This document shows positions 1 through 8,225 of a stretch of 64,000 nucleotides of DNA, in pieces. A program made the translations under genes and the position numbers. The notes below the pieces were generated by a model. The model searched no databases. It saw only the letters and a program-made list of their open reading frames with translations, and was not told the DNA's origin. This DNA comes from Alteraurantiacibacter aestuarii. Its GTDB lineage: Bacteria; Pseudomonadota; Alphaproteobacteria; Sphingomonadales; Sphingomonadaceae. The first letter of the stretch is position 1. Every line of letters starts with the position of its first letter. The stretch lies in contig NZ_WTYY01000001.1 in the NCBI RefSeq assembly GCF_009827405.1, positions 248,001 through 312,000 on the forward strand, in the 5' to 3' direction.

Positions 1-113
1 TCCACCCAGAACAGCTCATGATCCTCACGTCCATCGGACATGGGGAACACGCCGCTGCGATAGGCCAGCAACAGCAGTTCGGCGGGCAGAACAAAGGGTA
101 TCGGTGCATGCAT
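1..113 (-). CDS. aat: Leucyl/phenylalanyl-tRNA--protein transferase, N-terminal fragment
   Basis: Only the first 37 codons are inside the window; the rest lies beyond base 1. The reading frame begins MHAPIPFVLP and continues into AYRSGVFPMSD and ELFWV. This is the conserved N-terminal Aat block (AY..GxFPM...FWV). Aat adds Leu or Phe to the N-terminus of proteins carrying Arg or Lys, making N-end-rule substrates. The start is taken at the ATG at 113; a TTG one codon upstream is possible, and no strong Shine-Dalgarno site is visible. It diverges from tRNA-Trp. Recognition rests on a short stretch, so the call is good but not certain. Confidence 0.7.
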   Translation of the reverse strand, partial: MHAPIPFVLPAELLLLAYRSGVFPMSDGREDHELFWV

Positions 114-192
114 CAACCGCGCTCTAGCAATTCGGAACGCATCCGTCGCTTGCCATTGATGAGAAGGCGCTATAGAGGCGCACTCCGCCTGC

Positions 193-268
193 AGGGGTGT
201 AGCTCAGTTGGTAGAGCATCGGTCTCCAAAACCGAGGGCCTGCGGTTCGAGTCCGCACACCCCTGCCA
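193..268 (+). tRNA. tRNA-Trp (CCA anticodon)
   Basis: A full cloverleaf can be drawn. The acceptor stem 193-199 pairs with 258-264, and the anticodon stem 219-223 pairs with 231-235. The 7-base loop carries CCA at 226-228. A TTCGAGTC T-loop follows, and the 3' CCA is encoded at 266-268. tRNA-Trp just upstream of secE-nusG is a widespread bacterial arrangement, which supports the assignment. Confidence 0.95.
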
Positions 269-311
269 TTTACCGGTGGTGCCATTTACCTGTGGCGCCA
301 TTTACTTGTGG
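264..311 (+). repeat. Three tandem 16-bp repeats starting in the tRNA-Trp 3' end
   Basis: Three near-identical 16-mers lie head to tail at 264-279, 280-295 and 296-311, with consensus TGCCATTTACCTGTGG. The first copy includes the last acceptor-stem base, the discriminator and the CCA of the tRNA. The later copies differ by one to three bases. Slippage duplication of the tRNA tail is the simplest explanation. Confidence 0.8.
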
Positions 312-445
312 ATCATTGGTCCGCCTCTCTTTGAGAATCACCCATGGCGGGCATAGCCATGCACGGTCGGGTATTTCGCTTTGCGCGGGAACCTGGCCGG
401 CCCTTCGGCATTTCATGCCGCGGGGGTGCTATAAGGAGCAGTCAC

Positions 446-622
446 ATGGCGAAGATTTTTCGTTCAGCACGGACAGTTTCAGGCCAGCTAGGCTCAGGGC
501 GGGCAAATATTTCCCGTCGCGCCCGTGCTCAGGTCGACATGGCCTTTCCCCACGCATCGCATGGTCCGATCCTGCCGATGGAAGAACCAGGCTTCTTCGC
601 GCGGCTGTTCCGCCGCCACTGA
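446..622 (+). CDS. Small hypothetical protein (58 aa)
   Basis: An open frame begins MAKIFRSART and ends PGFFARLFRRH. An AGGAG site 7 bases upstream of the ATG fits this start better than the in-frame ATG at 344. The product is basic, with a hydrophobic and arginine-rich C-terminus. It sits between tRNA-Trp and a strong hairpin terminator, so it may be cotranscribed with the tRNA. No family was recognised. The ribosome-binding site and terminator context argue for a real gene, but protein-level evidence is absent. Confidence 0.5.
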   Translation: MAKIFRSARTVSGQLGSGRANISRRARAQVDMAFPHASHGPILPMEEPGFFARLFRRH

Positions 623-662
623 AGCAGTCGGGGGCTGACCCGAAAACCTCAGCCAAAGTACA

Positions 663-689
663 AAGGGCCGGTCATGATGACCGGCCCTT
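663..689. terminator. Hairpin terminator
   Basis: A perfect 12-bp stem (663-674 with 678-689) has a 3-base TGA loop. It lies between the small gene on + and the symporter on -, which converge here, so it can serve both strands. Confidence 0.8.
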
Positions 690-725
690 CGTGTTTGTGG
701 TGACTTGCCTGGCCGGGGCTGCCGG

Positions 726-2261
726 TCAGTATTCGTCCGGTTCTTCAGGTGTATCGGCGAGATGGTCCGGCCCGGCCTTGCGATCGCCGCGGGCCAGCGC
801 GAACACCACGCCAGACAGCAGCGCCAGCGCCAGCAGGTTGGGCAGGGCCATCGCCGCATTGGCGATATCTCCCAACCGCCAGACCAGCGTCAGGTCCTGC
901 GAACTGCCGACATAGATCACCACGCACCACAGCACGCGCCAGGCCATGTGCAGCACCTTTTCGCCCTGACGGGTCGATCCCGGCACGCGGTCATAAATGA
1001 AGGTGATCGCCCGCTCACCGTAATAGGACCAGGTCAGCAAGGTGGTGAACACGAACAGGATCAGCGCGATGCTGGCGATCAGCGTGCCCAGCGGGATGGA
1101 GGCGATTTCGAACGGGAAGGCCGCAGCAAAGGCGCCGCTGGTCATGGCAAAGCCCTGAAGGTCGGAATTCCACGCGTGGCGCACAGCCTCACCGCCGGCG
1201 GTGAAATTGCCCTCCACCGTCAGCATGACCAGCGCGGTCATGGTGCAGATCACGATGGTATCGATGAACGTGCCCAGCATGGCCATGCGGCCCTGCTGTT
1301 CGGGATCGTCGGTCTGCGCCACGGCATGGGCGATAGGGGTGGAGCCCTGGCCCGCCTCGTTGGAGAACAGCCCGCGCGCCACGCCCGCACGGATCGCCAG
1401 CATGATCGCTGCGCCGATGAAGCCGCCGCTTGCCGCCTGCGTGTTGAAGGCGCCGTTGAAGATCAGGGCGAATGTTTCGGGCAGGTCGCCGAAGTTCAGG
1501 ATCAGCGCGATCACCGCCATCACGATATAGGCTGCGGCCATGAAGGGGACGACCTTCTCCGCCACATTGCCGATGGACTTGATGCCGCCGATGATGACCA
1601 CGAAAACCAGCACGGCAGTGATCAGGCCGCCCAGCCATTCCTCAATTCCGAACAACTCGTTCATGCCGTCTGCAACGGCATTGGCCTGAATCGAATTGCC
1701 GGTAACCAGCGCGGAAAACAGCGTGCCGATACAAAAGACGATCGCCAGCCAGGTCCATTTCGGGCCGAGGCCGATCATGATGTAGCTCATTGGACCGCCG
1801 CGATAGACGCCGTCACTGGTCCTTTCACGATAGCGGATGGCCAGCGAGCCTTCGGCAAAGGCCAACGCCATGCCGATCAGCGCGGTCATCCACATCCAGA
1901 AGATCGCTCCGGGTCCGCCCAGCGCGATGGCGGTGGCAACGCCCGCCAGATTGCCCGTGCCCACCTGGCCCGAAAGGGCGGTGGAAAGCGCGGCGAACGG
2001 GCTGATCTCACCCGAACCGGCGCTCTTGCGGCTCTTGAACAGGCCGGCAAAGGCATTGCCCAGCTTGATGATGGGATAGAACCGCAGCCCGATCATCACA
2101 TACAGGCCAATGCCCAGCAGGATAATGGTCATCGGTGGCAGCGGCTGGCCGCCGATGGAAAGCCAGCCAAGGGTTTCCCCGTTCCACGTGCCACCCCAGA
2201 TGAAATCGGATACATTGGTGACATGGTCGATCATGCCGACCGATTGCTGCGCTTGTGCCAA
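726..2261 (-). CDS. Alanine/glycine:cation symporter (AGCS family)
   Basis: This 511-residue inner-membrane transporter takes up alanine or glycine with Na+ or H+. About ten hydrophobic segments are visible. Conserved AGCS features include SGQVGTGN (about 97-104), GGPGAIFWMW (about 115-124) and the Asn-Glu-rich loop FSNEAGQGSTPIAHA. Length is normal for the family. The start at 2261 gives a short N-terminal tail before the first membrane segment. It is transcribed opposite to secE and sits between tRNA-Trp and secE, interrupting the usual neighbourhood. The exact substrate is inferred from the family only. Confidence 0.9.
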   Translation of the reverse strand: MAQAQQSVGMIDHVTNVSDFIWGGTWNGETLGWLSIGGQPLPPMTIILLGIGLYVMIGLRFYPIIKLGNAFAGLFKSRKSAGSGEISPFAALSTALSGQVGTGNLAGVATAIALGGPGAIFWMWMTALIGMALAFAEGSLAIRYRERTSDGVYRGGPMSYIMIGLGPKWTWLAIVFCIGTLFSALVTGNSIQANAVADGMNELFGIEEWLGGLITAVLVFVVIIGGIKSIGNVAEKVVPFMAAAYIVMAVIALILNFGDLPETFALIFNGAFNTQAASGGFIGAAIMLAIRAGVARGLFSNEAGQGSTPIAHAVAQTDDPEQQGRMAMLGTFIDTIVICTMTALVMLTVEGNFTAGGEAVRHAWNSDLQGFAMTSGAFAAAFPFEIASIPLGTLIASIALILFVFTTLLTWSYYGERAITFIYDRVPGSTRQGEKVLHMAWRVLWCVVIYVGSSQDLTLVWRLGDIANAAMALPNLLALALLSGVVFALARGDRKAGPDHLADTPEEPDEY

Positions 2262-2428
2262 GGTGGCGACCCCCTCAAGAAATCCCTGTTTGAGCGCAAG
2301 AGGCTATAGGCAAGATGCAGGAGTGGCCAGCCCTAATGTTGCAGCTGTAACCAGCGCCGCTGGCCTGGGGCGTACCCGGTCGCAGGCGATGCAATCGGCG
2401 GGGCCATTAACGCTGCCACAAGCGTGTC

Positions 2429-2457
2429 TTGCCATATGCGCGCCAGCACCCTAAATA
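2429..2457 (+). promoter_or_regulatory. Probable sigma70 promoter for secE-nusG
   Basis: TTGCCA at 2429-2434 and TAAATA at 2452-2457 are separated by 17 bases. The site is about 120 bp upstream of secE, in the 314-bp gene-free stretch 2262-2575. Otherwise that stretch contains only a short hairpin near 2494-2513. Confidence 0.45.
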
Positions 2458-2575
2458 GCCCCACGTCTTCCGACATCGGAGCATCAAAGCCCCTCCCGAT
2501 CCACAATCGGGGCGGCGATGGACCTATGGCGAAAGGCAAATCTGGTTTTATCGCAAGGAAGCGAAGGGCACGAAT

Positions 2576-2779
2576 ATGGCCAAGGACGGAAAGACATCGC
2601 CGGGTGAATTCATCCGGCAGGTGCGTTCGGAAACATCCAAGGTGGTGTGGCCTTCGCGCGAAGAGACCATCCGCACGTCGATCTTCGTCGGCATTCTGGT
2701 GCTGATTCTCTCGCTCTTCTTCCTTGGCGTTGATTCGCTGTTCGGCGCGCTTGTGCGCTGGCTGCTCTCGCTGGTCTGA
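2576..2779 (+). CDS. secE: Preprotein translocase subunit SecE
   Basis: This 67-residue subunit of the SecYEG channel has the short single-span form. The amphipathic segment carries the conserved E...KVVWPSREET motif (about 19-31). One membrane helix (about 36-57) follows, then a short tail. It lies 50 bp upstream of nusG on the same strand, the standard secE-nusG pairing. Confidence 0.95.
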   Translation: MAKDGKTSPGEFIRQVRSETSKVVWPSREETIRTSIFVGILVLILSLFFLGVDSLFGALVRWLLSLV

Positions 2780-2829
2780 GCGCCCGAGCGTTCCTGGCCC
2801 GACACATTTCGTAACGAAAGAGATTTCAG

Positions 2830-3366
2830 ATGGCCCGCTGGTACATCATCCACGCTTATTCCGGCTTCGAGAACAAGGTTCGCGATTCCATCCTTTCCGA
2901 GGCCGAGCGCCTGGGTCTGTCCGATGGCGTGGAAGAAGTGGAAGTCCCCACGGAAACCGTGACCGAAGTGAAGCGCGGCAAGAAGGTTCAGGTCGAACGC
3001 AAGTTCATGCCCGGCTATGTGCTGGCCAAGCTGAACATGACCGATGACGTGTATCACCTCATCAAGAACACCCCCAAGGTCACCGGCTTCCTGGGCGCCA
3101 ACAACAAGCCGCAGCCGATCACCGAGAAGGAAGCCGCGCGCTACTTCGGCGGTGTCGAGGATGCCAAGTCCGCTCCCAAGAAGCAGGTCACGGTCGAATA
3201 CGATATCGGCGATCAGGTAAAGGTGCTCGAAGGTCCCTTTGCCAGCTTCAACGGCCTGGTGGAAGAACTCGATTTCGACAAGCAGAAGGTCAAGGTCAGC
3301 GTTTCGATCTTCGGCCGCGCCACCCCGGTGGAGCTGGAATTCGAACAGGTCGAACTGGTCAAGTAA
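2830..3366 (+). CDS. nusG: Transcription termination/antitermination factor NusG
   Basis: This 178-residue protein has an NGN domain beginning MARWYIIHAYSGFE, followed by PGYVLAKL and VTGFLG motifs. A C-terminal KOW domain (about 122-155, GDQVKVLEGPF.SFNG) completes it. NusG binds RNA polymerase and links it to Rho or to the ribosome. Length is typical. A 13-base palindrome (TTTCG TAA CGAAA, near 2809-2821) lies just before the start and may form a small stem in the leader. Confidence 0.97.
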   Translation: MARWYIIHAYSGFENKVRDSILSEAERLGLSDGVEEVEVPTETVTEVKRGKKVQVERKFMPGYVLAKLNMTDDVYHLIKNTPKVTGFLGANNKPQPITEKEAARYFGGVEDAKSAPKKQVTVEYDIGDQVKVLEGPFASFNGLVEELDFDKQKVKVSVSIFGRATPVELEFEQVELVK

Positions 3367-3380
3367 CGGCGCAGGCGTGA

Positions 3381-3399
3381 CCCCGGATTTGATCCGGGG
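3381..3399. repeat. REP-like palindrome or terminator after nusG
   Basis: CCCCGGAT and ATCCGGGG form an 8-bp stem with a TTG loop. There is no T-run, so it is a weak intrinsic terminator. The motif resembles small dispersed palindromes common in sphingomonad genomes (from memory). It lies between nusG and the convergent exported-protein gene. Confidence 0.5.
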
Positions 3400-3453
3400 C
3401 CACCAGCAACCAACGTGCGGCCAGCGTCGGCTGGCCTTGTTGATATCTGGTTA

Positions 3454-4359
3454 TTAGTTCCTGACCAGATAGAGAACCGAGGTCTGGTAGAAGCTGTCGA
3501 TTGGCTCACCATTTTCATCCAGGGCCGGATTGAAATTGTTGCCAAGCCTGTCGCATGCCGCTTCGGCGAAGGCTTCCGGGGCATTGGGCAGCTGGACGAC
3601 ACATTGTGTCGCGAGTCCGCTGGCCGGCACCATCACACGCAAGGGGATGAACCCGTTGGTGCCGCGCCACGCGAGAGAGTCCGGATAGCTCTCCGTTACC
3701 GCCCTCACCGCATCGGCATTGGGAAATGCGCGCCGACTGATCAACCTTTGTTGCTCAGGGTTAAGGCCCCAACTGGCTCGCAAGTCGTCCACGCAATGAC
3801 GCATTGCCTCCAGCGCTGGTCCGATCGGGCCGGTTTCGAGCCTTATTGGTCGACCCCGCCGCATTTCAACGGTGAAGGAATCGACCAGGGATTCGAACTG
3901 CAGATCAATTTGATTGGGCGCGGCAGCTTCGCCAAGGGCCTCGTTATCGGTGGGCCGAACTGCAACATTCTGTTCCTTTTCGACTTGTGCCGGAAGAAAT
4001 GCCACTGAGAATTGGATAGAGCGGAACTCTCCGATTGTGCCGTTGAGAGCCCCGATGTCGGTTCGCAATTCGGTGTCAGGAGACTGTGAATAGGCAATGT
4101 TGCTGACTGGCCGCCGGTTGCGCGGTACGAGATCGCCGATCAAGCTTATCCGAAACGAGGCGAGCGAGCCATAAGAGTCGATCCGCAGGCCGAGTCCCTC
4201 TTCATTGAGCTGACCGAAATCGCGTATCAGACTGCATCTTTCTTCCCCGTAATCCAGAGTCCAATCTGATGTTGGTTCCAGGACCTTCGGTTCCGCCGCC
4301 AGTGCGGCCCCCGAAAAGAACATCGACAGGACTGCCAAATTTGCAAAATATCTCCGAAT
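3454..4359 (-). CDS. Exported protein with TonB-C-like domain, probable AUU start
   Basis: The mature protein follows a clear signal peptide: RRYFAN n-region, hydrophobic core, AALAAEP cleavage region. The C-terminal 60 residues (CVVQLP..., then FNPALDENGEPIDSFY) resemble the TonB C-terminal fold used by many sphingomonad 'energy transducer TonB-like' secreted proteins. No N-terminal membrane anchor or Pro-rich linker is present, so it is not a true TonB. No ATG or GTG fits the signal peptide. The first in-frame alternative codon is a TTG at 4338, inside the n-region. An ATT at 4359 with AAGGAG 8 bases upstream restores the Arg-Arg n-region. I therefore place the start at the ATT; function is unknown. 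Confidence 0.65.
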   Translation of the reverse strand: MRRYFANLAVLSMFFSGAALAAEPKVLEPTSDWTLDYGEERCSLIRDFGQLNEEGLGLRIDSYGSLASFRISLIGDLVPRNRRPVSNIAYSQSPDTELRTDIGALNGTIGEFRSIQFSVAFLPAQVEKEQNVAVRPTDNEALGEAAAPNQIDLQFESLVDSFTVEMRRGRPIRLETGPIGPALEAMRHCVDDLRASWGLNPEQQRLISRRAFPNADAVRAVTESYPDSLAWRGTNGFIPLRVMVPASGLATQCVVQLPNAPEAFAEAACDRLGNNFNPALDENGEPIDSFYQTSVLYLVRN

Positions 4360-4500
4360 GTCCCCTACTCCTTTTCTTTAAAGCACTAAGATTATTGGCA
4401 GATATTTGCAAGGATAGTGCTTTCCCGGACCTTGCTGCGGAAATATTGTGTTGGACTGTTGGTGTTTCGATGTTTCTCATCGCTACATGCGCATGATCGG

Positions 4501-4529
4501 TTGATTTTTACAGATTGCGCGCCTATTCG
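4501..4529 (+). promoter_or_regulatory. Possible promoter for rplKA
   Basis: TTGATT (4501-4506) and TATTCG (4524-4529) have 17-bp spacing, about 110 bp upstream of rplK. The leader between them and rplK contains two small hairpins (TTCCC-GAAA-GGGAA and a GGCCC/GGGGCC stem) that could take part in ribosomal-protein autoregulation. Confidence 0.35.
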
Positions 4530-4639
4530 CGCCCCTTCCCGAAAGGGAATCCATGCGGGAGGCTCGCTTGCGGGCCGTTTGTACCGCTTACCATGAGGCC
4601 CTGGGAAACCGGGGCCGACAGTGAGAAAGGAATGGTCAC

Positions 4640-5071
4640 ATGGCCAAGAAGATTACCGGCTATATCAATTTGCAGGTGCCTGCGGGCGCTGCAAACCCTT
4701 CACCCCCGATTGGCCCTGCACTGGGTCAGCGCGGCGTGAACATCATGGAATTCTGCAAGGCTTTCAACGCCTCGACCGACAGCCTTGAAAAGGGCATGCC
4801 GATCCCGACGAAGATCACCGTCTATGCCGATCGCAGCTTTACCTTCATCACCAAGACCCCGCCTGCCAGCTACCTGCTGAAGAAGGCCGCCAACCTGAAA
4901 TCCGGTTCGAAAGAGCCGGGCAAGGTTGTTGCCGGCAAGGTCACCAAGTCACAGGTCAAGGAAATTGCCGAGACCAAGATGGTCGATCTCAACGCAAATG
5001 ACATCGATCAGGCAATGAAGATCATCGAAGGCTCTGCCCGTTCGATGGGCTTCGAAGTGGTGGAGGGCTGA
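4640..5071 (+). CDS. rplK: Large subunit ribosomal protein L11
   Basis: This 143-residue protein matches L11 throughout. Motifs are [19 protein letters not shown] near the N-terminus (about 13-31), [16 protein letters not shown] (about 71-86) and a C-terminal rRNA-binding domain ending GSARSMGF. L11 binds 23S rRNA in the GTPase-associated centre. A GAAAGGAA Shine-Dalgarno site precedes the ATG. It is 4 bp from rplA. Confidence 0.98.
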   Translation: MAKKITGYINLQVPAGAANPSPPIGPALGQRGVNIMEFCKAFNASTDSLEKGMPIPTKITVYADRSFTFITKTPPASYLLKKAANLKSGSKEPGKVVAGKVTKSQVKEIAETKMVDLNANDIDQAMKIIEGSARSMGFEVVEG

Positions 5072-5075
5072 CACA

Positions 5076-5771
5076 ATGGCAAAGCTGACCAAGAAGCAGA
5101 AGACTCTGGCCGTTCTCGATGCCGAGAAGGCCTATAATGTCGATGAGGCGATTGCCCTGCTGCGTGAACACGCATCCAAGAAGTTTGACGAAACCGTCGA
5201 AGTGGCCATGAACCTGGGCGTTGACCCGCGTCATGCCGATCAGATGGTTCGCGGCATGGTGTCGCTGCCTTCGGGCACCGGCAAGGACGTGAAGGTTGCC
5301 GTGTTTGCGCGCGGTGACAACGCTGAAAAGGCTCTGGCCGCTGGCGCCGACAAGGTTGGTGCAGAGGACCTGATGGAAGACATGCAGGCCGGCAACCTCG
5401 ATTATGACCGCGTGATTGCCACGCCGGACATGATGGGTGTGGTTGGCCGCCTGGGCAAGGTGCTGGGCCCCAAGGGCCTGATGCCGAACCCCAAGCTGGG
5501 CACCGTTACTCCGAACGTGGAACAGGCCGTCAAGGACGCCAAGGGCGGCCAGGTTGAATTCCGTGTCGAGAAGATGGGCATCATCCACACCGGTATCGGC
5601 AAATTGTCGTTCAAGGATGAGGACATCAAGGCTAATTTCAAGGCACTGACCGATGCCATCGTGCGGGCCAAGCCCTCGGGTGCCAAGGGCAAGTTCGTCC
5701 GCAAGATCTCGATTACCTCGACCATGGGCCCCGGCCTGAAGGTCGATTTGGCCGAAGTCGAAGGCGCCTGA
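5076..5771 (+). CDS. rplA: Large subunit ribosomal protein L1
   Basis: This 231-residue L1 has the signatures [33 protein letters not shown] and the closing [14 protein letters not shown]1 forms the mobile stalk near the E site and often represses its own operon. The gene ends in a strong terminator. rplJ-rplL-rpoBC, which follow rplKA in many bacteria, are not here. Confidence 0.98.
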   Translation: MAKLTKKQKTLAVLDAEKAYNVDEAIALLREHASKKFDETVEVAMNLGVDPRHADQMVRGMVSLPSGTGKDVKVAVFARGDNAEKALAAGADKVGAEDLMEDMQAGNLDYDRVIATPDMMGVVGRLGKVLGPKGLMPNPKLGTVTPNVEQAVKDAKGGQVEFRVEKMGIIHTGIGKLSFKDEDIKANFKALTDAIVRAKPSGAKGKFVRKISITSTMGPGLKVDLAEVEGA

Positions 5772-5799
5772 GCGACCTTTCACTGAAGAACAGATAAGC

Positions 5800-5833
5800 A
5801 AAGGGCCGGGGGAGCGATCCTCCGGCCCTTTTT
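5800..5833 (+). terminator. Intrinsic terminator after rplA
   Basis: AAAGGGCCGG (5800-5809) pairs with CCGGCCCTTT (5822-5831) and is followed by a short T-run. Confidence 0.85.
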
Positions 5834-5896
5834 CTTTGTCAGCTGGAATGCATCGGCCTGCGTTTGCGCACACCCTTGATCCGGGACGATAACTCT

Positions 5897-6661
5897 TCAG
5901 ATACCGCCCGGCGTGAAGTCGAAGCCCATCTCGCCCAGTCCTTCGCACAAGGTATCGACGCAGCTCGCCAGCGCGTCTGCGTCTGTGGAGCGGATCACGA
6001 AATTGGCACCGGTCTGGCCTTCGCGGAAGAACGGGTAGGAGCCGATCTGGCAATCTGCATGGGCCTTCTCCACCTCGCGCAGCAGGTCCGCCACTTCGCT
6101 TTCCTTGATCCAGCCGCCAACGGTTTCACTCAGCAGCGGCGCGCCGCCTTCCAGCGTGCCGGTCAGCGCGTCGAGCATCTGCGCGGTGATGGTGGGGACA
6201 CCGGCCATCAGATGCACATTGCCGTGCTTGATGCCCGGCGCGCCGGACATGCGGTTGGGGATCAGGTCGGCACCTTGCGGAACGCGCGCCATGCGCAGGC
6301 GCGCATCGGTCAGCCCGCCTGGACGATCCCTGTAATACTCCTCCAGAATGGCGCGCGCTTCGGGGTGGATCACCACCGGAACGCCCAGGGCCTGCGCCAC
6401 CGCATCGACGGTGATATCGTCATGGGTGGGGCCAATCCCGCCGGTGGTGAAGAGATAGTCATATTGATGGCGCAGCGCATTCACCGCCGCGACAATGGCA
6501 TCCATATCGTCACTGACGACGCGCACTTCCTTCAGACGGATGCCCTGCACCTGCAGCCAGCTGGCAATCTGGGCGATATTCTTGTCATGCGTGCGGCCTG
6601 AGAGGATCTCGTCCCCGATAACGACCAGGGCGGCGGTCCAGATGCGGTCTGATGTGCTCAT
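5897..6661 (-). CDS. CinA N-terminal-type competence/damage-inducible protein
   Basis: This 254-residue protein has the molybdopterin-binding-like (MoCF_biosynth) domain of CinA. Motifs are VIGDEILSGRTHDKN (about 14-28) and FTTGGIGPTHDDIT (about 70-83), with GVP and PGI loops after them. The C-terminal PncC/nicotinamide-nucleotide amidase domain of full CinA is absent, so this is the short alphaproteobacterial form (COG1058 type). It starts 11 bp after the monooxygenase stop and is probably cotranscribed with it. The role in nucleotide-repair or cofactor metabolism is inferred. Confidence 0.85.
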   Translation of the reverse strand: MSTSDRIWTAALVVIGDEILSGRTHDKNIAQIASWLQVQGIRLKEVRVVSDDMDAIVAAVNALRHQYDYLFTTGGIGPTHDDITVDAVAQALGVPVVIHPEARAILEEYYRDRPGGLTDARLRMARVPQGADLIPNRMSGAPGIKHGNVHLMAGVPTITAQMLDALTGTLEGGAPLLSETVGGWIKESEVADLLREVEKAHADCQIGSYPFFREGQTGANFVIRSTDADALASCVDTLCEGLGEMGFDFTPGGI

Positions 6662-6672
6662 GCGAGCGAGGG

Positions 6673-8175
6673 TTAGGCCATTTCCGGCTGGTCCGCCACT
6701 GGGCTTTGGTCCGTGACGCGCGGTGCCAGTTCGAACTGCAGATGTCCGTCATCCACGCCATTGCGGCGAAAGTCCCGGCAATCGGCAAGGTAATCATGAT
6801 TGAGCCGCCATGGCAGCGCATCGGTGCTCTTGGGAACCTGCGCCAGGTCCCGCATCAGATAGCCGGAACTGAACGGGAATGGCTCCCCCTCCACCAGCCC
6901 GTCTGCGGGCGGACGCGCGATGGCAATCTGCGTTCCGCTGGTGCGCAGGTGATTGAGCACGCGGCAGCTGTAAGCCGCGGTATTATCCGCCCGCAGCGTG
7001 AAGCTGGCGTTGAGATAGCCGAACACGAAGGTCAGGTTGGGCACGTTGGAGATCATGCAGCCGCGATAGAAGAATTCCTCACCCCAGTTGACCGGGCGGC
7101 CCTCTATGCTGACCTTGATATGGCCGCCCAGGCTGAGCTTGAGGCCGGTGGCGGTCACGATGATATCGGCGGGCAGGACTTCACCGCCCTCCAGCGCAAT
7201 GCCATCTGTCTGCACCGTGTCGATCTTGGCGGTGACGATGCTGGCCTTGCCCTGCCGGATCGATTTGAACAGATCGCTGTCTGGCACCAGGCACAGGCGC
7301 TGTTCCCACGGATTATAGGGCGGGGTGAAGTCTTCGGGCGAATAGAGATCGCCCAGTTCCTTGCGCACGCCTTCGCTCAGTTTCTCGGCCGCCATGTGCG
7401 GATTGCGCCGCGCCGCGTGATAGAGGAAATCGAACAGGCGGATATTGCGCTGGCGCACCAGCCAATAGGCCAGCTTGCGCGGCAGTATCCTGCGCAGCAC
7501 GCGCGCCAGCCTGTCACGCGACGGGCCGACGGACATCCACGTGGGCGTGCGCTGGAGCATGGTCACATGACCGGCCTGTTCTGCCATTGCAGGAACCAGC
7601 GTCACCGCGGTGGCACCCGATCCGATCACCACCACGCGCTTGTCCGCATAATCGAGATTCTCGGGCCAGAACTGCGGATGGACGAGCGTGCCCGCAAAAC
7701 TTTCCAGCCCGGTGATCTGCGCGTCATAGGGGTGGTCGTAATCGTAATAGCCGGTGGACATGTACAGCCAGCGGGCGCGGACTTTCTCAGGGCCGTCAGG
7801 GCCTTCGACCGATACCAGCCAGCACGCCTGATCGCCTTGCCAGTCGGCGGAAATCACCGTGGTGGAGGTGCGGATATGATCGGCAATTCCGCGCTTGTGG
7901 ATCACGCCGCGCAAATATTCCAGGATCGAACCGCCCGGCGCGATGGACTGGTCATCGTCCCACGGCTCGAACGCAAAACCCAGCGTCTGCATGTCGCTGT
8001 CGGAGCGCACGCCGGGATAGCGGAACAGGTCCCACGTGCCGCCCGGTTGTGCGCGCCGCTCAACCATCATGAAGCTGAGATTGGCGCATTTGTCCTGCAG
8101 ATGTGCTGCCATGGAAATACCGGCAATACCGGCACCCACGATCAGCACATCACAGTCGCTCGCGTTTGATCTCAT
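6673..8175 (-). CDS. Flavin-containing (Baeyer-Villiger-type) monooxygenase
   Basis: A 500-residue FAD/NADPH enzyme. GAGIAG (14-19) is the FAD Rossmann loop. FAGTLVHPQFWP (160-171) fits the type I Baeyer-Villiger fingerprint FxGxxxHxxxWP. GSGATA is the NADPH Rossmann loop. Such enzymes insert oxygen next to a ketone, for example in aryl ketones. The ATG at 8175 has AGGA 8 bases upstream; an in-frame TTG at 8211 and an ATG at 8181 are less well placed. It lies 50 bp downstream of folD, so it may be the fourth gene of the metF-purU-folD operon. An aryl-ketone (acetovanillone-like) substrate is only a guess. Confidence 0.85.
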   Translation of the reverse strand: MRSNASDCDVLIVGAGIAGISMAAHLQDKCANLSFMMVERRAQPGGTWDLFRYPGVRSDSDMQTLGFAFEPWDDDQSIAPGGSILEYLRGVIHKRGIADHIRTSTTVISADWQGDQACWLVSVEGPDGPEKVRARWLYMSTGYYDYDHPYDAQITGLESFAGTLVHPQFWPENLDYADKRVVVIGSGATAVTLVPAMAEQAGHVTMLQRTPTWMSVGPSRDRLARVLRRILPRKLAYWLVRQRNIRLFDFLYHAARRNPHMAAEKLSEGVRKELGDLYSPEDFTPPYNPWEQRLCLVPDSDLFKSIRQGKASIVTAKIDTVQTDGIALEGGEVLPADIIVTATGLKLSLGGHIKVSIEGRPVNWGEEFFYRGCMISNVPNLTFVFGYLNASFTLRADNTAAYSCRVLNHLRTSGTQIAIARPPADGLVEGEPFPFSSGYLMRDLAQVPKSTDALPWRLNHDYLADCRDFRRNGVDDGHLQFELAPRVTDQSPVADQPEMA

Positions 8176-8225
8176 CCGCATGATCCTGTCACGCTCTGCG
8201 CGTGCTGGCAATCATGGGCTGAAGG

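Noticed and set aside
3381-3399. The palindrome as a strong intrinsic terminator
   Set aside because: The stem is good but no T-run follows; it fits a REP-like element better.
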